A model generated the notes under the pieces. It was not told where the DNA came from. It did no database searches and worked only from the letters and a program-made list of their open reading frames with translations. The position numbers were made by a program, and so were the translations under genes. From an uncultured Pelagibacteraceae bacterium (lineage in GTDB: Bacteria > Pseudomonadota > Alphaproteobacteria > Pelagibacterales > Pelagibacteraceae): 64,000 bases of DNA. The stretch covers positions 62,001 through 126,000 of the forward strand of contig CAJQSV010000001.1 in the NCBI GenBank assembly GCA_905616445.1, written 5' to 3'. Shown one piece after another: positions 10,478-20,934 of this stretch. How positions within the stretch are numbered: position 1 is the stretch's first letter; every line of letters begins with the position of its first letter.

Positions 10478-11695
10478 TTAAATTTGAAATACTTTTTTAC
10501 AGTTATCTATAGCTTTACACAAAATATCTATATCTTCTTTAGTGTTGTAAACTCCAATAGACGCTCTAGCTGTAGCTGCAATTCCTAGTTTGTCATGCAA
10601 TATTTGACAACAATGGTGTCCTGCTCTTATAGCAACACCATCGTCATCTAAAATTGTTGCGATATCATGAGGATGAATACCTTTGATGGTAAAACATAAA
10701 ACAGACCCTCTGTTCTTTGGACTTCCAATTATATTTATTGAGTTATTCTTTTTTAATTTTTCAAAAGCATATTCTAAAATTTCATTTTCATGAGCGGCAA
10801 TGTTTTTGATACCTAATTTTTCAATAAAATTTATAGCTTCTGAAAAGGCAACTACTTCTGCTGTTTGCATAGTACCTGCTTCAAATTTTGTTGGTGCGTC
10901 AGCAAAGGTGATGTTGTCTTTTTTAACATCATCTATCATCCCACCACCACCTTGGTATGGAGGTAGATCGTCGAGCCATTTTTTTTTTGCATAAAGCACT
11001 CCTAAGCCATTAGGACCATACATTTTATGGCATGAAACTACATAAAAATCACAACCAAGATCCTGCATATCTATATGCATATGAGGCGCTCCTTGAGTGC
11101 CATCAACTAAAACTGGAATATTTTTTTCTTTGGCCATATCAACAATTTTTTTAATTGGCATTACAGCACCCGTTACATTTGAGATATGTGTAATAGCGAT
11201 AATTTTTGTTTTATTAGAAATAAGATTTTTTATTTCATCAATTTCGACTTCACCATCTTTATTTACTGGCGCAAACTTAATTACTGCACCTTTGTTTTTT
11301 CGCAAGAAATGCCAAGGTACATAGTTGGAATGATGCTCTAGTTCTGTGATTAATATTTCATCACCTTCTTTAATATATTTTTCTCCAAAAGAAGAGGCAA
11401 CCAAATTAATTGATTCTGTGGCTCCTTTTGTAAATATTATTTCCTCTCTATGTTGTGCGTTAAAATATTTTTTAAGCAGATCTCTTGTGGCTTCAAACCT
11501 GTTAGTTGCCTTAACTGCTAGTGTGTGAACGCTTCTTCCAACGTTAGAAAATTCTGTTTCATAAAAATTAGACAGTCTATCAATTACTGCTTTAGGTTTT
11601 TGAGATGAGTTGGCACTATCTAAATAAACTAAGGGTTTTCCATTAATTTTTTGTTTAAAAATAGGAAATTCAGATTTAAGATTTTTAATGTCCAT
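10478..11695 (-). CDS. sufS: SufS cysteine desulfurase
   Basis: YLDSANSSQKP, ATESINLVA, HHSNYVPW, SCHKMYGPNGLGVL, RAGHHCCQ. Confidence 0.97.
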   Translation of the reverse strand: MDIKNLKSEFPIFKQKINGKPLVYLDSANSSQKPKAVIDRLSNFYETEFSNVGRSVHTLAVKATNRFEATRDLLKKYFNAQHREEIIFTKGATESINLVASSFGEKYIKEGDEILITELEHHSNYVPWHFLRKNKGAVIKFAPVNKDGEVEIDEIKNLISNKTKIIAITHISNVTGAVMPIKKIVDMAKEKNIPVLVDGTQGAPHMHIDMQDLGCDFYVVSCHKMYGPNGLGVLYAKKKWLDDLPPYQGGGGMIDDVKKDNITFADAPTKFEAGTMQTAEVVAFSEAINFIEKLGIKNIAAHENEILEYAFEKLKKNNSINIIGSPKNRGSVLCFTIKGIHPHDIATILDDDGVAIRAGHHCCQILHDKLGIAATARASIGVYNTKEDIDILCKAIDNCKKVFQI

Positions 11696-12929
11696 TAATT
11701 TGTTTTTCTAATATTTTTTCTAAAAATATTTTTAATTCATTGTGAGTAATTTTTTCTAATACTTCATTAAGAAAGCCATTTATTAAAAGTTTTACAGACT
11801 CTTTTTTTGATATACCTCTTGTCATTAAATAATGAACTGCGTCAGAATCTATACTTCCAGATGTCGAACCATGAGAACACCTCACATCGTCTGCATATAT
11901 TTCCAGTTCAGGCTTTGCGTCAAATTCAGCGTTGTCGCTTACAATTAAAGCTTTGCTTAGTTGATATGCGTCAGTTTTTTGAGCTATTTTTTCTACAAAT
12001 ATTTTTCCCTGGTAAATACCTTTGCTTTTATCATTTAATACATTTTTAATTTTTTGATAGCTTTTACAGTTTGGAGAGTTATGATTTATGCGTGTTTTAA
12101 TTTCTTGATGTTGATCTTCCAGTAAGTTTAAGGCTGAATAAATGCTACAGCTACTATTATCTTTATTTAAGTTTATTTCAATTTCAATTTTATTTAGTTT
12201 TAACCCAGAACTTAAAATATAGTTTTCATAATTAGAATCACCTTCTAAAGAACCTTTTATGTATTTGTAAAAATGACCATTACTTTTTGAATTTTGAATT
12301 AAAACATTCTTCAATACGGCATTCTTATTTAAAAAAATAGTATCTACTGTGTTTTTAATAAAATTATTTTGGGTATTGTTATCGCTATAATCAATTAACG
12401 TTAATTCAGATCCTTCGTTTAACTTAATAGAATTTTTATTGTTCAGTATTTTATTTTTTAAATCTTGAGAAAAACAATTATAGACAATCAAAGGTTTTTT
12501 AAATTTATAGCCTTTGGCAATTTCTAACGAAAACCCTCCAAATGATAGCGCACTATTGAGTAATGCCAGTGTATTACTTGGATCAATATTCTTTACTTCT
12601 TCTTGATTGTAATCTTCAATTAAAATTTTACTCTTTTCTTCGTGACCAAAATTAGTTGAAATTATTTTACCGTTAGTTAAAAATATGAAGTTGTGCTCAA
12701 AGTTTTCAATAGCTTTAAACTCTTTGCTAGATTCAAAATTAACTTCATTGCTAATATTGTCAAAATTTTTATTTAAAATTAAGTTTAAATCTGTAAATTT
12801 CCAATCTTCAACTTGTTTGGAAGGAAAACCATATTCATAAAATAAATCAAGATTTTTTTGTCGGGAAACTTTTTCTTCTTGAGAGAGATTTTTAATTTTT
12901 CCGATATCAAAATCGTAATTTTGCTTCAT
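11685..12929 (-). CDS. sufD: Fe-S cluster assembly protein SufD
   Basis: C-terminal ALIVSDNAEFDAKPELEIYADDVRCSHGSTSGSID; adjacent sufC/sufB. Confidence 0.95.
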   Translation of the reverse strand: MKQNYDFDIGKIKNLSQEEKVSRQKNLDLFYEYGFPSKQVEDWKFTDLNLILNKNFDNISNEVNFESSKEFKAIENFEHNFIFLTNGKIISTNFGHEEKSKILIEDYNQEEVKNIDPSNTLALLNSALSFGGFSLEIAKGYKFKKPLIVYNCFSQDLKNKILNNKNSIKLNEGSELTLIDYSDNNTQNNFIKNTVDTIFLNKNAVLKNVLIQNSKSNGHFYKYIKGSLEGDSNYENYILSSGLKLNKIEIEINLNKDNSSCSIYSALNLLEDQHQEIKTRINHNSPNCKSYQKIKNVLNDKSKGIYQGKIFVEKIAQKTDAYQLSKALIVSDNAEFDAKPELEIYADDVRCSHGSTSGSIDSDAVHYLMTRGISKKESVKLLINGFLNEVLEKITHNELKIFLEKILEKQINGH

Positions 12930-13664
12930 CTAACTTAAATTTGCGTAACCTGTTTTTTCTAATTGTTCACCTAAATCAGCATTTCCTGTTTTAACAATTT
13001 TACCAGCAGATAAAACGTGTATGAAGTCGGGCTTGATATAGTCAAGTAGTCTTTGGTAATGTGTAATTATTAAAAAAGCATTTTCTTTATTTTTATAAGA
13101 GTTAACACCATCTGCAACTATTCTTAGCGCGTCTATATCTAAACCTGAATCTGTTTCATCTAAAATTGATAATTTTGGTTCTAATAATTTCATTTGTAAA
13201 ATTTCATTTTTTTTTTTTTCTCCACCTGAAAATCCTACGTTTAATTGACGTGATAAAAATTTTTCGTCAATATTGAGTTCTTTAGCTTTTTCTTTAATTA
13301 ATTTTAAGAAAGTTAATGTGTCTAATTCTTTTTCACCTCTTGCCTTTCTTACTGAATTTAAAGATGTTTTTAAAAAAATATTAGTATTTACACCTGGTAT
13401 TTCTAAAGGGTATTGGAAAGCTAAAAAAATTCCTTTTTGTGCTCTCTCTTCTATTTTAAGATCATTTAAATTCATGCCATTAAAACTAATTTCACCTTCA
13501 ATCTCGTAGCCATTTTTACCTGACAATACATTTGCTAATGTACTTTTCCCTGAGCCATTAGGCCCCATGATTGCATGAACTTCGCCAGGTTTAATGTCTA
13601 GGTCTAAACCTTTTAAAATTAACTTTTCGTTAATAGTTGCTTTTAAATTTGTAATTTTTAACAT
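12930..13664 (-). CDS. sufC: Fe-S cluster assembly ATPase SufC
   Basis: Walker A GPNGSGKST, signature FSGGEKKKNEILQM, LDETDSGLDIDAL. Confidence 0.97.
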   Translation of the reverse strand: MLKITNLKATINEKLILKGLDLDIKPGEVHAIMGPNGSGKSTLANVLSGKNGYEIEGEISFNGMNLNDLKIEERAQKGIFLAFQYPLEIPGVNTNIFLKTSLNSVRKARGEKELDTLTFLKLIKEKAKELNIDEKFLSRQLNVGFSGGEKKKNEILQMKLLEPKLSILDETDSGLDIDALRIVADGVNSYKNKENAFLIITHYQRLLDYIKPDFIHVLSAGKIVKTGNADLGEQLEKTGYANLS

Positions 13665-15100
13665 TAGCCAACACTACCTTCTAAGCTAATAGCTACTAAT
13701 TTTTGTGCTTCTACCGCAAACTCCATTGGTAATTGCTGCAATACTTCTTTGCAAAACCCATTTACGATCAGACTAACTGCCTCTTCTTGATCAAGTCCTC
13801 TTTGGTTGCAGTAGTAAAGCTGTTCTTCGTTAATTTTTGTAGTGGTTGCTTCATGCTCAATAGTTGATGTTGAATTTTTGTTCTTTATATATGGAACTGT
13901 GTGTGCCCCACATTTGTTGCCCATTAATAAAGAGTCACATTGTGTGTAATTTCTTGAGTTAGTTGCTTTTTTATTAATATCTACCAATCCTCTATATGTA
14001 TTGTCAGCGTTACCAGCTGATATACCTTTGGAGATTATTTTACTTTTAGTGTTTTTTCCTAGGTGTATCATCTTGGTGCCTGTGTCTGCTTTTTGGTAGT
14101 TGTTGGTAATAGCTATAGAATAAAATTCACCTACTGAATTATCGCCTTGCAAAATACAGCTTGGGTATTTCCAGGTTATTGCAGAGCCAGTTTCAACTTG
14201 TGTCCAGGAAATTTTAGAATTTTTTCCTCTACAAGCTCCTCTTTTTGTTACAAAATTATATATTCCACCTACACCATTTTTATCACCTGGATACCAGTTT
14301 TGGACTGTAGAATATTTAATCTCCGCATCATCTAAAGCAATCAATTCAACATTTGCTGCATGCAATTGATTTTCATCCCTCATAGGAGCAGTACATCCTT
14401 CTAAGTAACTTACGTAACTTCCTTTATCTGCGATGATTAAAGTTCTTTCAAACTGTCCTGTCTCAGAAGCGTTAATTCTAAAGTAGGTAGAAAGTTCCAT
14501 TGGGCATCTTGTGTTTGGTGGGATGTAGACGAAAGATCCGTCAGTAAAAACTGCGGAATTTAATGTTGCAAAATAATGATCGCTTAAAGGTATAACTGAA
14601 CCTAAGTATTTTTTTACTAAATCTGGGTGTTCTTGGATAGCTTCAGAGATTGAACAAAATATTATTCCTTTTTTTGTCAACTCATCTTTAAATGTTGTGG
14701 CTACAGACACTGAGTCGAACACTGCGTCAACCGCTATTCCGTTTAGTCTTTGCTGTTCAACCAATGGTATTCCAAGCTTTTTATATGTTTCTAATATTTT
14801 GGGATCAATTTCATCTAAACTTTTAGGTTTTTCTGAAGAACTTTTTGGTGCAGAGTAATAATACAAGTTTTGATAATTGATTTTAGGATATTTTGGTTTT
14901 TGCCAATTAGGTTCTTTTAAACTACTTAATCTATTAAATGCTTTAAGTCTCCAGTCTAACATCCATTTAGGTTCTTTTTTAATATTAGAGATAAACTTTA
15001 TAGTATCTTCGTTTAACCCTTTAGGAGCCCTAATGCTTTCAATATCAGTGGTAAAACCGTATTCATATTCTTTATTAATATTAAGATCTTGATTTTTCAT
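13664..15100 (-). CDS. sufB: Fe-S cluster assembly protein SufB
   Basis: [55 protein letters not shown]. Confidence 0.97.
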   Translation of the reverse strand: MKNQDLNINKEYEYGFTTDIESIRAPKGLNEDTIKFISNIKKEPKWMLDWRLKAFNRLSSLKEPNWQKPKYPKINYQNLYYYSAPKSSSEKPKSLDEIDPKILETYKKLGIPLVEQQRLNGIAVDAVFDSVSVATTFKDELTKKGIIFCSISEAIQEHPDLVKKYLGSVIPLSDHYFATLNSAVFTDGSFVYIPPNTRCPMELSTYFRINASETGQFERTLIIADKGSYVSYLEGCTAPMRDENQLHAANVELIALDDAEIKYSTVQNWYPGDKNGVGGIYNFVTKRGACRGKNSKISWTQVETGSAITWKYPSCILQGDNSVGEFYSIAITNNYQKADTGTKMIHLGKNTKSKIISKGISAGNADNTYRGLVDINKKATNSRNYTQCDSLLMGNKCGAHTVPYIKNKNSTSTIEHEATTTKINEEQLYYCNQRGLDQEEAVSLIVNGFCKEVLQQLPMEFAVEAQKLVAISLEGSVG

Positions 15101-15125
15101 TACTCTTTTCTTTCTACCTGTATTG

Positions 15126-15548
15126 TTAAAAAATATTTTCTTGTTTTAGAATAAGCTCATTGAGATTTTTGTTTTCAAAAAAACCATTGATATGTCTTTC
15201 TAAGTCGTCCCAAAGATAATGCGTTATACATTTAACAGATCTTCCGTCACAACCTTTTTTTGAATCTTTTTTACAATTGAGTGTTTTAACTTCTTCATTT
15301 ACCGCAGAAATAATGCTGGATAATTTTATGTCCTTAGCCTTTCTACTTAACGTGTATCCTCCGTGCGGTCCTCTTACACTCTTAACTAATTGATTGTTTT
15401 TTAATTTTAAAAACAGCTGCTCTAAATATGAAAGGGATATATTTTGCCTTACGGCAATTTCATTCAAGCTCACAGGTTTTAAATTCTCGTTAGTCGCTAA
15501 ATCAGCCATAGCCATGACTGCGTATCGACCTTTAGTTGTTAATTTCAT
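15126..15548 (-). CDS. Rrf2/IscR-family transcriptional regulator heading the SUF operon
   Basis: [48 protein letters not shown], cysteines in [20 protein letters not shown]. Confidence 0.93.
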   Translation of the reverse strand: MKLTTKGRYAVMAMADLATNENLKPVSLNEIAVRQNISLSYLEQLFLKLKNNQLVKSVRGPHGGYTLSRKAKDIKLSSIISAVNEEVKTLNCKKDSKKGCDGRSVKCITHYLWDDLERHINGFFENKNLNELILKQENIF

Positions 15549-15569
15549 ATTAATCCTATTTTATAATGC

Positions 15570-15602
15570 TAATTAGCTTATTCCTACTAAAATAGTCAAG
15601 TT
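15570..15602 (-). promoter_or_regulatory. Putative IscR/Rrf2 operator overlapping the suf promoter
   Basis: Reverse strand ACTTGACTATTTTAGTAGG matches GACTRWWWYAGT core of IscR type-1 sites; TTGACT (-35) with TAATTA 18 nt downstream, inside the perfect palindrome GCTAATTAGC. Confidence 0.5.
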
Positions 15603-15680
15603 TATAAAAAAATTAATTGTCGCTATTAAAACATGCTATAAATCTATTTTTTTCTTGAAACTAATTATCATTACTAACTA

Positions 15681-16337
15681 ATGAAACCTAAAAGCACAGA
15701 AATATTTATACCGGGCCCCGCAGGAAGACTTGAGGCGAAATATTATAAGAATCCAAAATTTGGTTCACCAGTTGCAATAGTGCTTCAGCCGCATCCTCAA
15801 TACGGGGGCTCAATGAACAATAAAATTGTTCAAACAACTTATAATATTTTTTTGGAGAATGGTTTTTCTGTAATTAGAATTAATTTTAGAGGAGTTGGCA
15901 AAAGTGATGGTGTTTTTGATAATGGGCAGGGTGAATTATCGGATGCCGCTGCTGCTTTAGATTGGATTGAAAGAGAAAATCTAGATTACAGTCAATGTTG
16001 GGTTTCAGGATTTTCATTTGGTGCTTTAATTTGTATGCAGTTAATTATGAGAAGACCTGAGGTCAATAACTTTATTGCTATATCTCCTCAACCAAATGTA
16101 TATGATTTCTCATTTCTAGCGCCATGCCCAACATCAGGACAGATTATATATAGTGAAAGTGATGAATTGGTAACTAAAGAAAGTATTGACGAACTAAATA
16201 AAAGAATAAAAAATCAAAAAGGCATTGAAGTGATTTTTACAAAAATTAAAGAAGCAAATCATTTTTTCAAAAATAAAGAAAATGAATTAGCAAAAGATAT
16301 CGAAAAGTATATTAAAGAAAAAACTGCTCTTATTTAA
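15681..16337 (+). CDS. Alpha/beta hydrolase family protein
   Basis: IPGPAGRLEAKYY, HPQYGGSMNNKIV, FRGVGKSDG, WVSGFSFGALI nucleophile elbow, EANHFF. Confidence 0.88.
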   Translation: MKPKSTEIFIPGPAGRLEAKYYKNPKFGSPVAIVLQPHPQYGGSMNNKIVQTTYNIFLENGFSVIRINFRGVGKSDGVFDNGQGELSDAAAALDWIERENLDYSQCWVSGFSFGALICMQLIMRRPEVNNFIAISPQPNVYDFSFLAPCPTSGQIIYSESDELVTKESIDELNKRIKNQKGIEVIFTKIKEANHFFKNKENELAKDIEKYIKEKTALI

Positions 16338-17445
16338 ATTCAATAATATCACCACCTGTAATAGGTCTCGATACTCCCGTTGTTGCTGGAAATGAAATAG
16401 GTTTCTTTAAAAAAGATCTGATTGCAAGATAAGCAAAAGCTTGTGACTCTATAAAATCACCATTAATTTTATAATTATCAATATTGCATATTTTAATATT
16501 ACTTAATTTTTTTATACGTTCAAAAATATATTTATTTTTTCTACCACCTCCACATAAAATAATTTCTATTGGCTTTGATCTAAAAAAATTTAAAGCATTT
16601 ACAATTGTTAGGGACGTTAACTCAGACAAAGTTGCTACTGAATCTTTTAGGTCTAGACTTCTTAAAGAGCTAAGATTAAAATCATTTACATCTAAGGATT
16701 TAGGTGGTGAAAGTTCATAGTACGGGTCACTTAAATAACTATCTAGAATATTTCTATCTACGTTACCTGTAAAAGCAACAATGCCATCTTTGTCGAATTG
16801 AATCTTATCATTAGATTTTAATTGTAGTATTTTATCTATTAAAAAATTTCCTGGACCAGAGTCAAAGCTTATCATTTCTTCACCTCTATTTAGGTATGTT
16901 AAATTAGAAATACCGCCAATATTTAAAAAAACTAAAGGCATTTTTAATTTTAATTGAATCTGTAATAATTTATGAAATACCGAAACAAGTGGAGCTCCCT
17001 GGCCGCCATATTTTATGTCATTTTCTCTAAAATTGTAAACTACATTAAGACCGGTTAGGTGAGACAAAAGTCTTCCGTCTCCTAACTGTTTAGTTTTTTT
17101 GTCTTTAAAACTATGAAAAATTGTATGTCCATGAAAACCAATTAAATCAATTTCTGACTTTCTCAGATCAAATTTTTCAATAATTAAGTTAACAATTTTT
17201 ACATGAAGAACAGTTATTTCTTTCTCTAGATTGTCTATTTCTGACTTATTTGTTTCTAAATCTGAAATTAAATTTATTTTTTCTTTTAGAATTCTTATTT
17301 TGGACCTTACTCTCTCTTCGTAGGGTAAAAAGTAATTCCCTGTAAAATGCACTTCATTTTCACCATCAGATTTTATAATTGAGGCATCTATACCATCGCT
17401 CGAGGTTCCGCTCATTAAACCGACAGATGTAATTAAATTTTTCAT
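16330..17445 (-). CDS. anmK: Anhydro-N-acetylmuramic acid kinase
   Basis: VGLMSGTSSDGIDASII, GFHGHTIFH, LNIGGISNLTYL, FDSGPGN. Confidence 0.95.
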   Translation of the reverse strand: MKNLITSVGLMSGTSSDGIDASIIKSDGENEVHFTGNYFLPYEERVRSKIRILKEKINLISDLETNKSEIDNLEKEITVLHVKIVNLIIEKFDLRKSEIDLIGFHGHTIFHSFKDKKTKQLGDGRLLSHLTGLNVVYNFRENDIKYGGQGAPLVSVFHKLLQIQLKLKMPLVFLNIGGISNLTYLNRGEEMISFDSGPGNFLIDKILQLKSNDKIQFDKDGIVAFTGNVDRNILDSYLSDPYYELSPPKSLDVNDFNLSSLRSLDLKDSVATLSELTSLTIVNALNFFRSKPIEIILCGGGRKNKYIFERIKKLSNIKICNIDNYKINGDFIESQAFAYLAIRSFLKKPISFPATTGVSRPITGGDIIEFK

Positions 17446-17504
17446 TAATAATTATTTAATTTATAACTATTATTGTGTAAAAGTAATTTTAATTCAAACT
17501 ATCT

Positions 17505-18746
17505 ATGAAAAATAACTTTATAAACGAAATTTCTTTAAGGGGTTTTTTTCATCAATGCACTGATAAAGATAAACTAACTAGCTTAATCAATAATAAATCA
17601 ATTAAGGCTTACATAGGTTTTGACTGTACCGCTCCTAGCTTACATGTTGGGAGTTTATTGCAAATTATGTGTTTACGCTTGCTTCAAAAGTATGGACACA
17701 AACCAATTATTTTACTTGGTGGTGGAACAACTCTAATTGGAGACCCTTCTGGAAAAGATGCAACTAGAAAAATTCTAGAAGAAAAAACTATTGATAATAA
17801 TATTAAAAAAATAAAAAAAATTTTTGAGAAATTGTTAAATTTTAAAGATAAAGAAACTATGCCAATTTTTGTAAATAATGCTGAATGGTTAAATAAATTA
17901 AAATATATTGAATTTTTAAGAAGTGTTGGAAAACATTTTACGATCAATAAGATGTTAAGTTTTGATAGCGTAAAAATTCGTTTGGAAAGAGAACAGTCTC
18001 TTAGCTATATGGAGTTTAATTATATGATTTTACAAGCGTATGATTTTTATAAACTAAATGAGGTATATGATTGTGTTTTACAAATTGGTGGCTCGGATCA
18101 ATGGGGAAATATTATTAATGGTGTGGAGCTAATTAGAAAAATTAATCAGAAGGAATCTTTTGGTTTGACAACTCCGTTAATAACACTTTCTTCTGGTGTT
18201 AAAATGGGGAAAACAGAAGATGGCGCAATATGGTTAGATGATGAGCTGCTTTCTCCTTATGATTATTGGCAGTTTTGGAGAAATACCAATGATGATGATG
18301 TAAAAAAATTTTTAAAATATTTTACAGAAATTAATACAGATGAATTAGAAAAAATAAACAATAGTGAAATAAATATTAATAATTTAAAGATTTTATTAGC
18401 TAATGAAGCCACAAAAATTTTGCATGGAGAAAAGAAAGCGAAAGAATCTGAAAATACTGCAAAAGAAACCTTTGAAGGGAGTGGTGTTGGTCAAAATTTA
18501 CCAGTTATTTTAATAAAAAATTCGCTCCTAAAGAATGGAATTAATGCAATTGATTTTTTGAACAACACTAAGATTCTAAGTTCAAAAAGTGAAATTAGAA
18601 GAGCAATTAACGAAAATGGTATTAAAATTAATGATATTGTTTTAACTGATGAAAAGAAAATTATTAGTCTAAATGATTTTACAAAAAATAATTATATTAA
18701 AGTTTCGCACGGTAAAAAAAAACACTTTAAAATTAAACTTAATTAG
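17505..18746 (+). CDS. tyrS: Tyrosyl-tRNA synthetase
   Basis: YIGFDCTAPSLHVGSLLQI, GGGTTLIGDPSG, GGSDQWGNI, VKMGKTEDG (KMSKS equivalent), C-terminal S4 domain. Confidence 0.97.
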   Translation: MKNNFINEISLRGFFHQCTDKDKLTSLINNKSIKAYIGFDCTAPSLHVGSLLQIMCLRLLQKYGHKPIILLGGGTTLIGDPSGKDATRKILEEKTIDNNIKKIKKIFEKLLNFKDKETMPIFVNNAEWLNKLKYIEFLRSVGKHFTINKMLSFDSVKIRLEREQSLSYMEFNYMILQAYDFYKLNEVYDCVLQIGGSDQWGNIINGVELIRKINQKESFGLTTPLITLSSGVKMGKTEDGAIWLDDELLSPYDYWQFWRNTNDDDVKKFLKYFTEINTDELEKINNSEININNLKILLANEATKILHGEKKAKESENTAKETFEGSGVGQNLPVILIKNSLLKNGINAIDFLNNTKILSSKSEIRRAINENGIKINDIVLTDEKKIISLNDFTKNNYIKVSHGKKKHFKIKLN

Positions 18747-20934
18747 TTTTTTTTTTTATTTTATCTAACGCTCTAGTAATAAATCTTGGTGTCAAAGTTT
18801 TTACGGGATTAACAGTTGTTTTAACTTTTCCAGGTAAACCTTTCATTTTAAAACTAATGCCGAACACACCTTCGCCAGCCTTACTTCCAACTAGAATATT
18901 GCCTACAACGGGTATTTTTGAAATTAAATTATTTAACATTTTGGCAGGAACTAGCGTCCCAGAGAAACTTATTAATCCACTTTTTTTTTCAATATAGCCA
19001 TTCATTTGCACTGAAACACTCGAGCCTAATGCTAAAATTTCTTCTATATTTGTTAAATTACTATCCTCGTTTAAAATAATTTCCAGAATATCAAAAGTCA
19101 TTCCTTTACCAGATAGTAAATCTGCAATTCCTCTCAGATCTGCCAGGGCTAACAGTTTGGCAAAAGCTGGGGCTTTAAGAACTTTAAAATTTTCAATAGT
19201 AATTTTTGATGATGAGCCTGTTTCATCGTACACTGAATTATAAAGTAATTTTCCACCTTCAACTCCTTCAAAAAATTTGTAATCAGCTAATATTGCTTGC
19301 GGCAAATCTGAATAAATTTCTAGTATTTTTTTATTATTTTCGTCTTTTTTTAAAGATATATCTAAATATTCATTCTTGGAAAATTCACTTTTGGCAGAGA
19401 GTTTTTCAAAATTACCTTTGTTAATAACTCCTATTAAATGAAAATCGTTTAAAGGTATTTGAGATTTCGTAATTAAACTATTTAAATTTATTTCAATATC
19501 TTTTGTAAAATTTTTTAAATAATTTTTTTTACTCTTCCCTGTTAATTGTTTCAGCAAAAAAGTAGCATCAAATTTTTTTCCTGTGACAGAAATTTTTTTT
19601 TTTATATTAATTTTAAAATTATTATTTTCTACATTTTTGTTAAAAGTTAAAACGCTAATATCAGAAATTGAATCTATTTCATTTTCTTTGTTTAATTTAA
19701 GACCGTTAATAAAAATAGAATTTTTACCTTCGGTAAAATTTATATTCTTAAAAACAATATTACTATCTATAAAGCTAAGCTCACTTTTGATGTTGCTCTT
19801 CTTTTTATAATTAGACTTAAAATTAATTAATTTTAAAAAAATATTTTCAGATAAATCGAAATCAATTAAATACTTTGGATTTTTTTTATTTAAATCGTTA
19901 ATAACTTTAAATTTTTTTTTTTCTTTTCCTCCTAAATTATAAAAACCATTAAGTGTAAAAAGCTTTTTTTTATTTTTTTTTAAATTTATTTCTAAATTCG
20001 TCTTAGATATTAATATTTTATTTATTTGCTTTTCAATAAAACTGCTTTTAAAAGATTCTTTTAAAACTATTTTAGATTCTGAAATATTTCCACTTGATTT
20101 ATAATCATAATCAACCAATTTAAAATTGTCATCAAGTTTTAACTTAAATTCATGTAATAAAGTACCTTGTACATTTACTTTATTTTTGTTTAAAAAATTT
20201 ATATTTAATTTTGTAAATAATTTTTTAATTGAATTTTCATTAAGATTAAATTGTGTATTAAATTTTCCCTCAATATCTTTATTATTTTTTACGCTAAGTG
20301 AGCCATCAGATAATGATATATCTTGATAATTTGCACTTATAGCGTTAATTAAAGTTAAGTTTTTATCAGATATAAAATTAAGATTTAAATCTTGAATTAA
20401 GAAATCACTAAATATTTTTACTTTAATTTTTTTTACAGAACCGTTTACTTTATAGTCAGTAATATTTAAATTTTTATCTAATTTAAGGTCAATCATTATT
20501 TTTTCAATTTTTCCATTACTAAAATTATTAAGTAAATACGTCTTAAAATTTGAAGGTTTGATACGTATAGCTAGTTTTTGAATATCTTCGGTTTTAAAAT
20601 TTTTAAGCGATATGATTGTTTGGGTTATTTCATATTTTGATTTTAGAATTGGGCTTATTTTTAAGTAAATATTTATTTCTGTTATTGGTATTTGAATATT
20701 TTGATAAATAATTTGAGGTTCAAGTGTGGAGAGATATACTTGAATTTTTTTTAAATCTAATTTAATTTTTATTTTATTTAATGATATTTGAGCATTAGGG
20801 TTTTTTTTTTTAATCTCGTTAATAATTACGTTATTAAATTTAAATGTCTCTACGCCAATAGTAGATAGGTAAATAACAATAAATAAAACTGACGATAGTA
20901 CAATTAAAAAAAAAGAGTATATAATTTTTTTCAT
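18739..20934 (-). CDS. AsmA-like / DUF3971-type large envelope protein (YhdP/TamB superfamily-like)
   Basis: Single N-terminal TM, repetitive beta-rich body, C-terminal GVEGGKLLYN...ALADLRGIADLLSGKGMTFD...IPVVGNILVGSKAGEGVFGISFKMKG. Confidence 0.75.
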   Translation of the reverse strand: MKKIIYSFFLIVLSSVLFIVIYLSTIGVETFKFNNVIINEIKKKNPNAQISLNKIKIKLDLKKIQVYLSTLEPQIIYQNIQIPITEINIYLKISPILKSKYEITQTIISLKNFKTEDIQKLAIRIKPSNFKTYLLNNFSNGKIEKIMIDLKLDKNLNITDYKVNGSVKKIKVKIFSDFLIQDLNLNFISDKNLTLINAISANYQDISLSDGSLSVKNNKDIEGKFNTQFNLNENSIKKLFTKLNINFLNKNKVNVQGTLLHEFKLKLDDNFKLVDYDYKSSGNISESKIVLKESFKSSFIEKQINKILISKTNLEINLKKNKKKLFTLNGFYNLGGKEKKKFKVINDLNKKNPKYLIDFDLSENIFLKLINFKSNYKKKSNIKSELSFIDSNIVFKNINFTEGKNSIFINGLKLNKENEIDSISDISVLTFNKNVENNNFKINIKKKISVTGKKFDATFLLKQLTGKSKKNYLKNFTKDIEINLNSLITKSQIPLNDFHLIGVINKGNFEKLSAKSEFSKNEYLDISLKKDENNKKILEIYSDLPQAILADYKFFEGVEGGKLLYNSVYDETGSSSKITIENFKVLKAPAFAKLLALADLRGIADLLSGKGMTFDILEIILNEDSNLTNIEEILALGSSVSVQMNGYIEKKSGLISFSGTLVPAKMLNNLISKIPVVGNILVGSKAGEGVFGISFKMKGLPGKVKTTVNPVKTLTPRFITRALDKIKKKTN

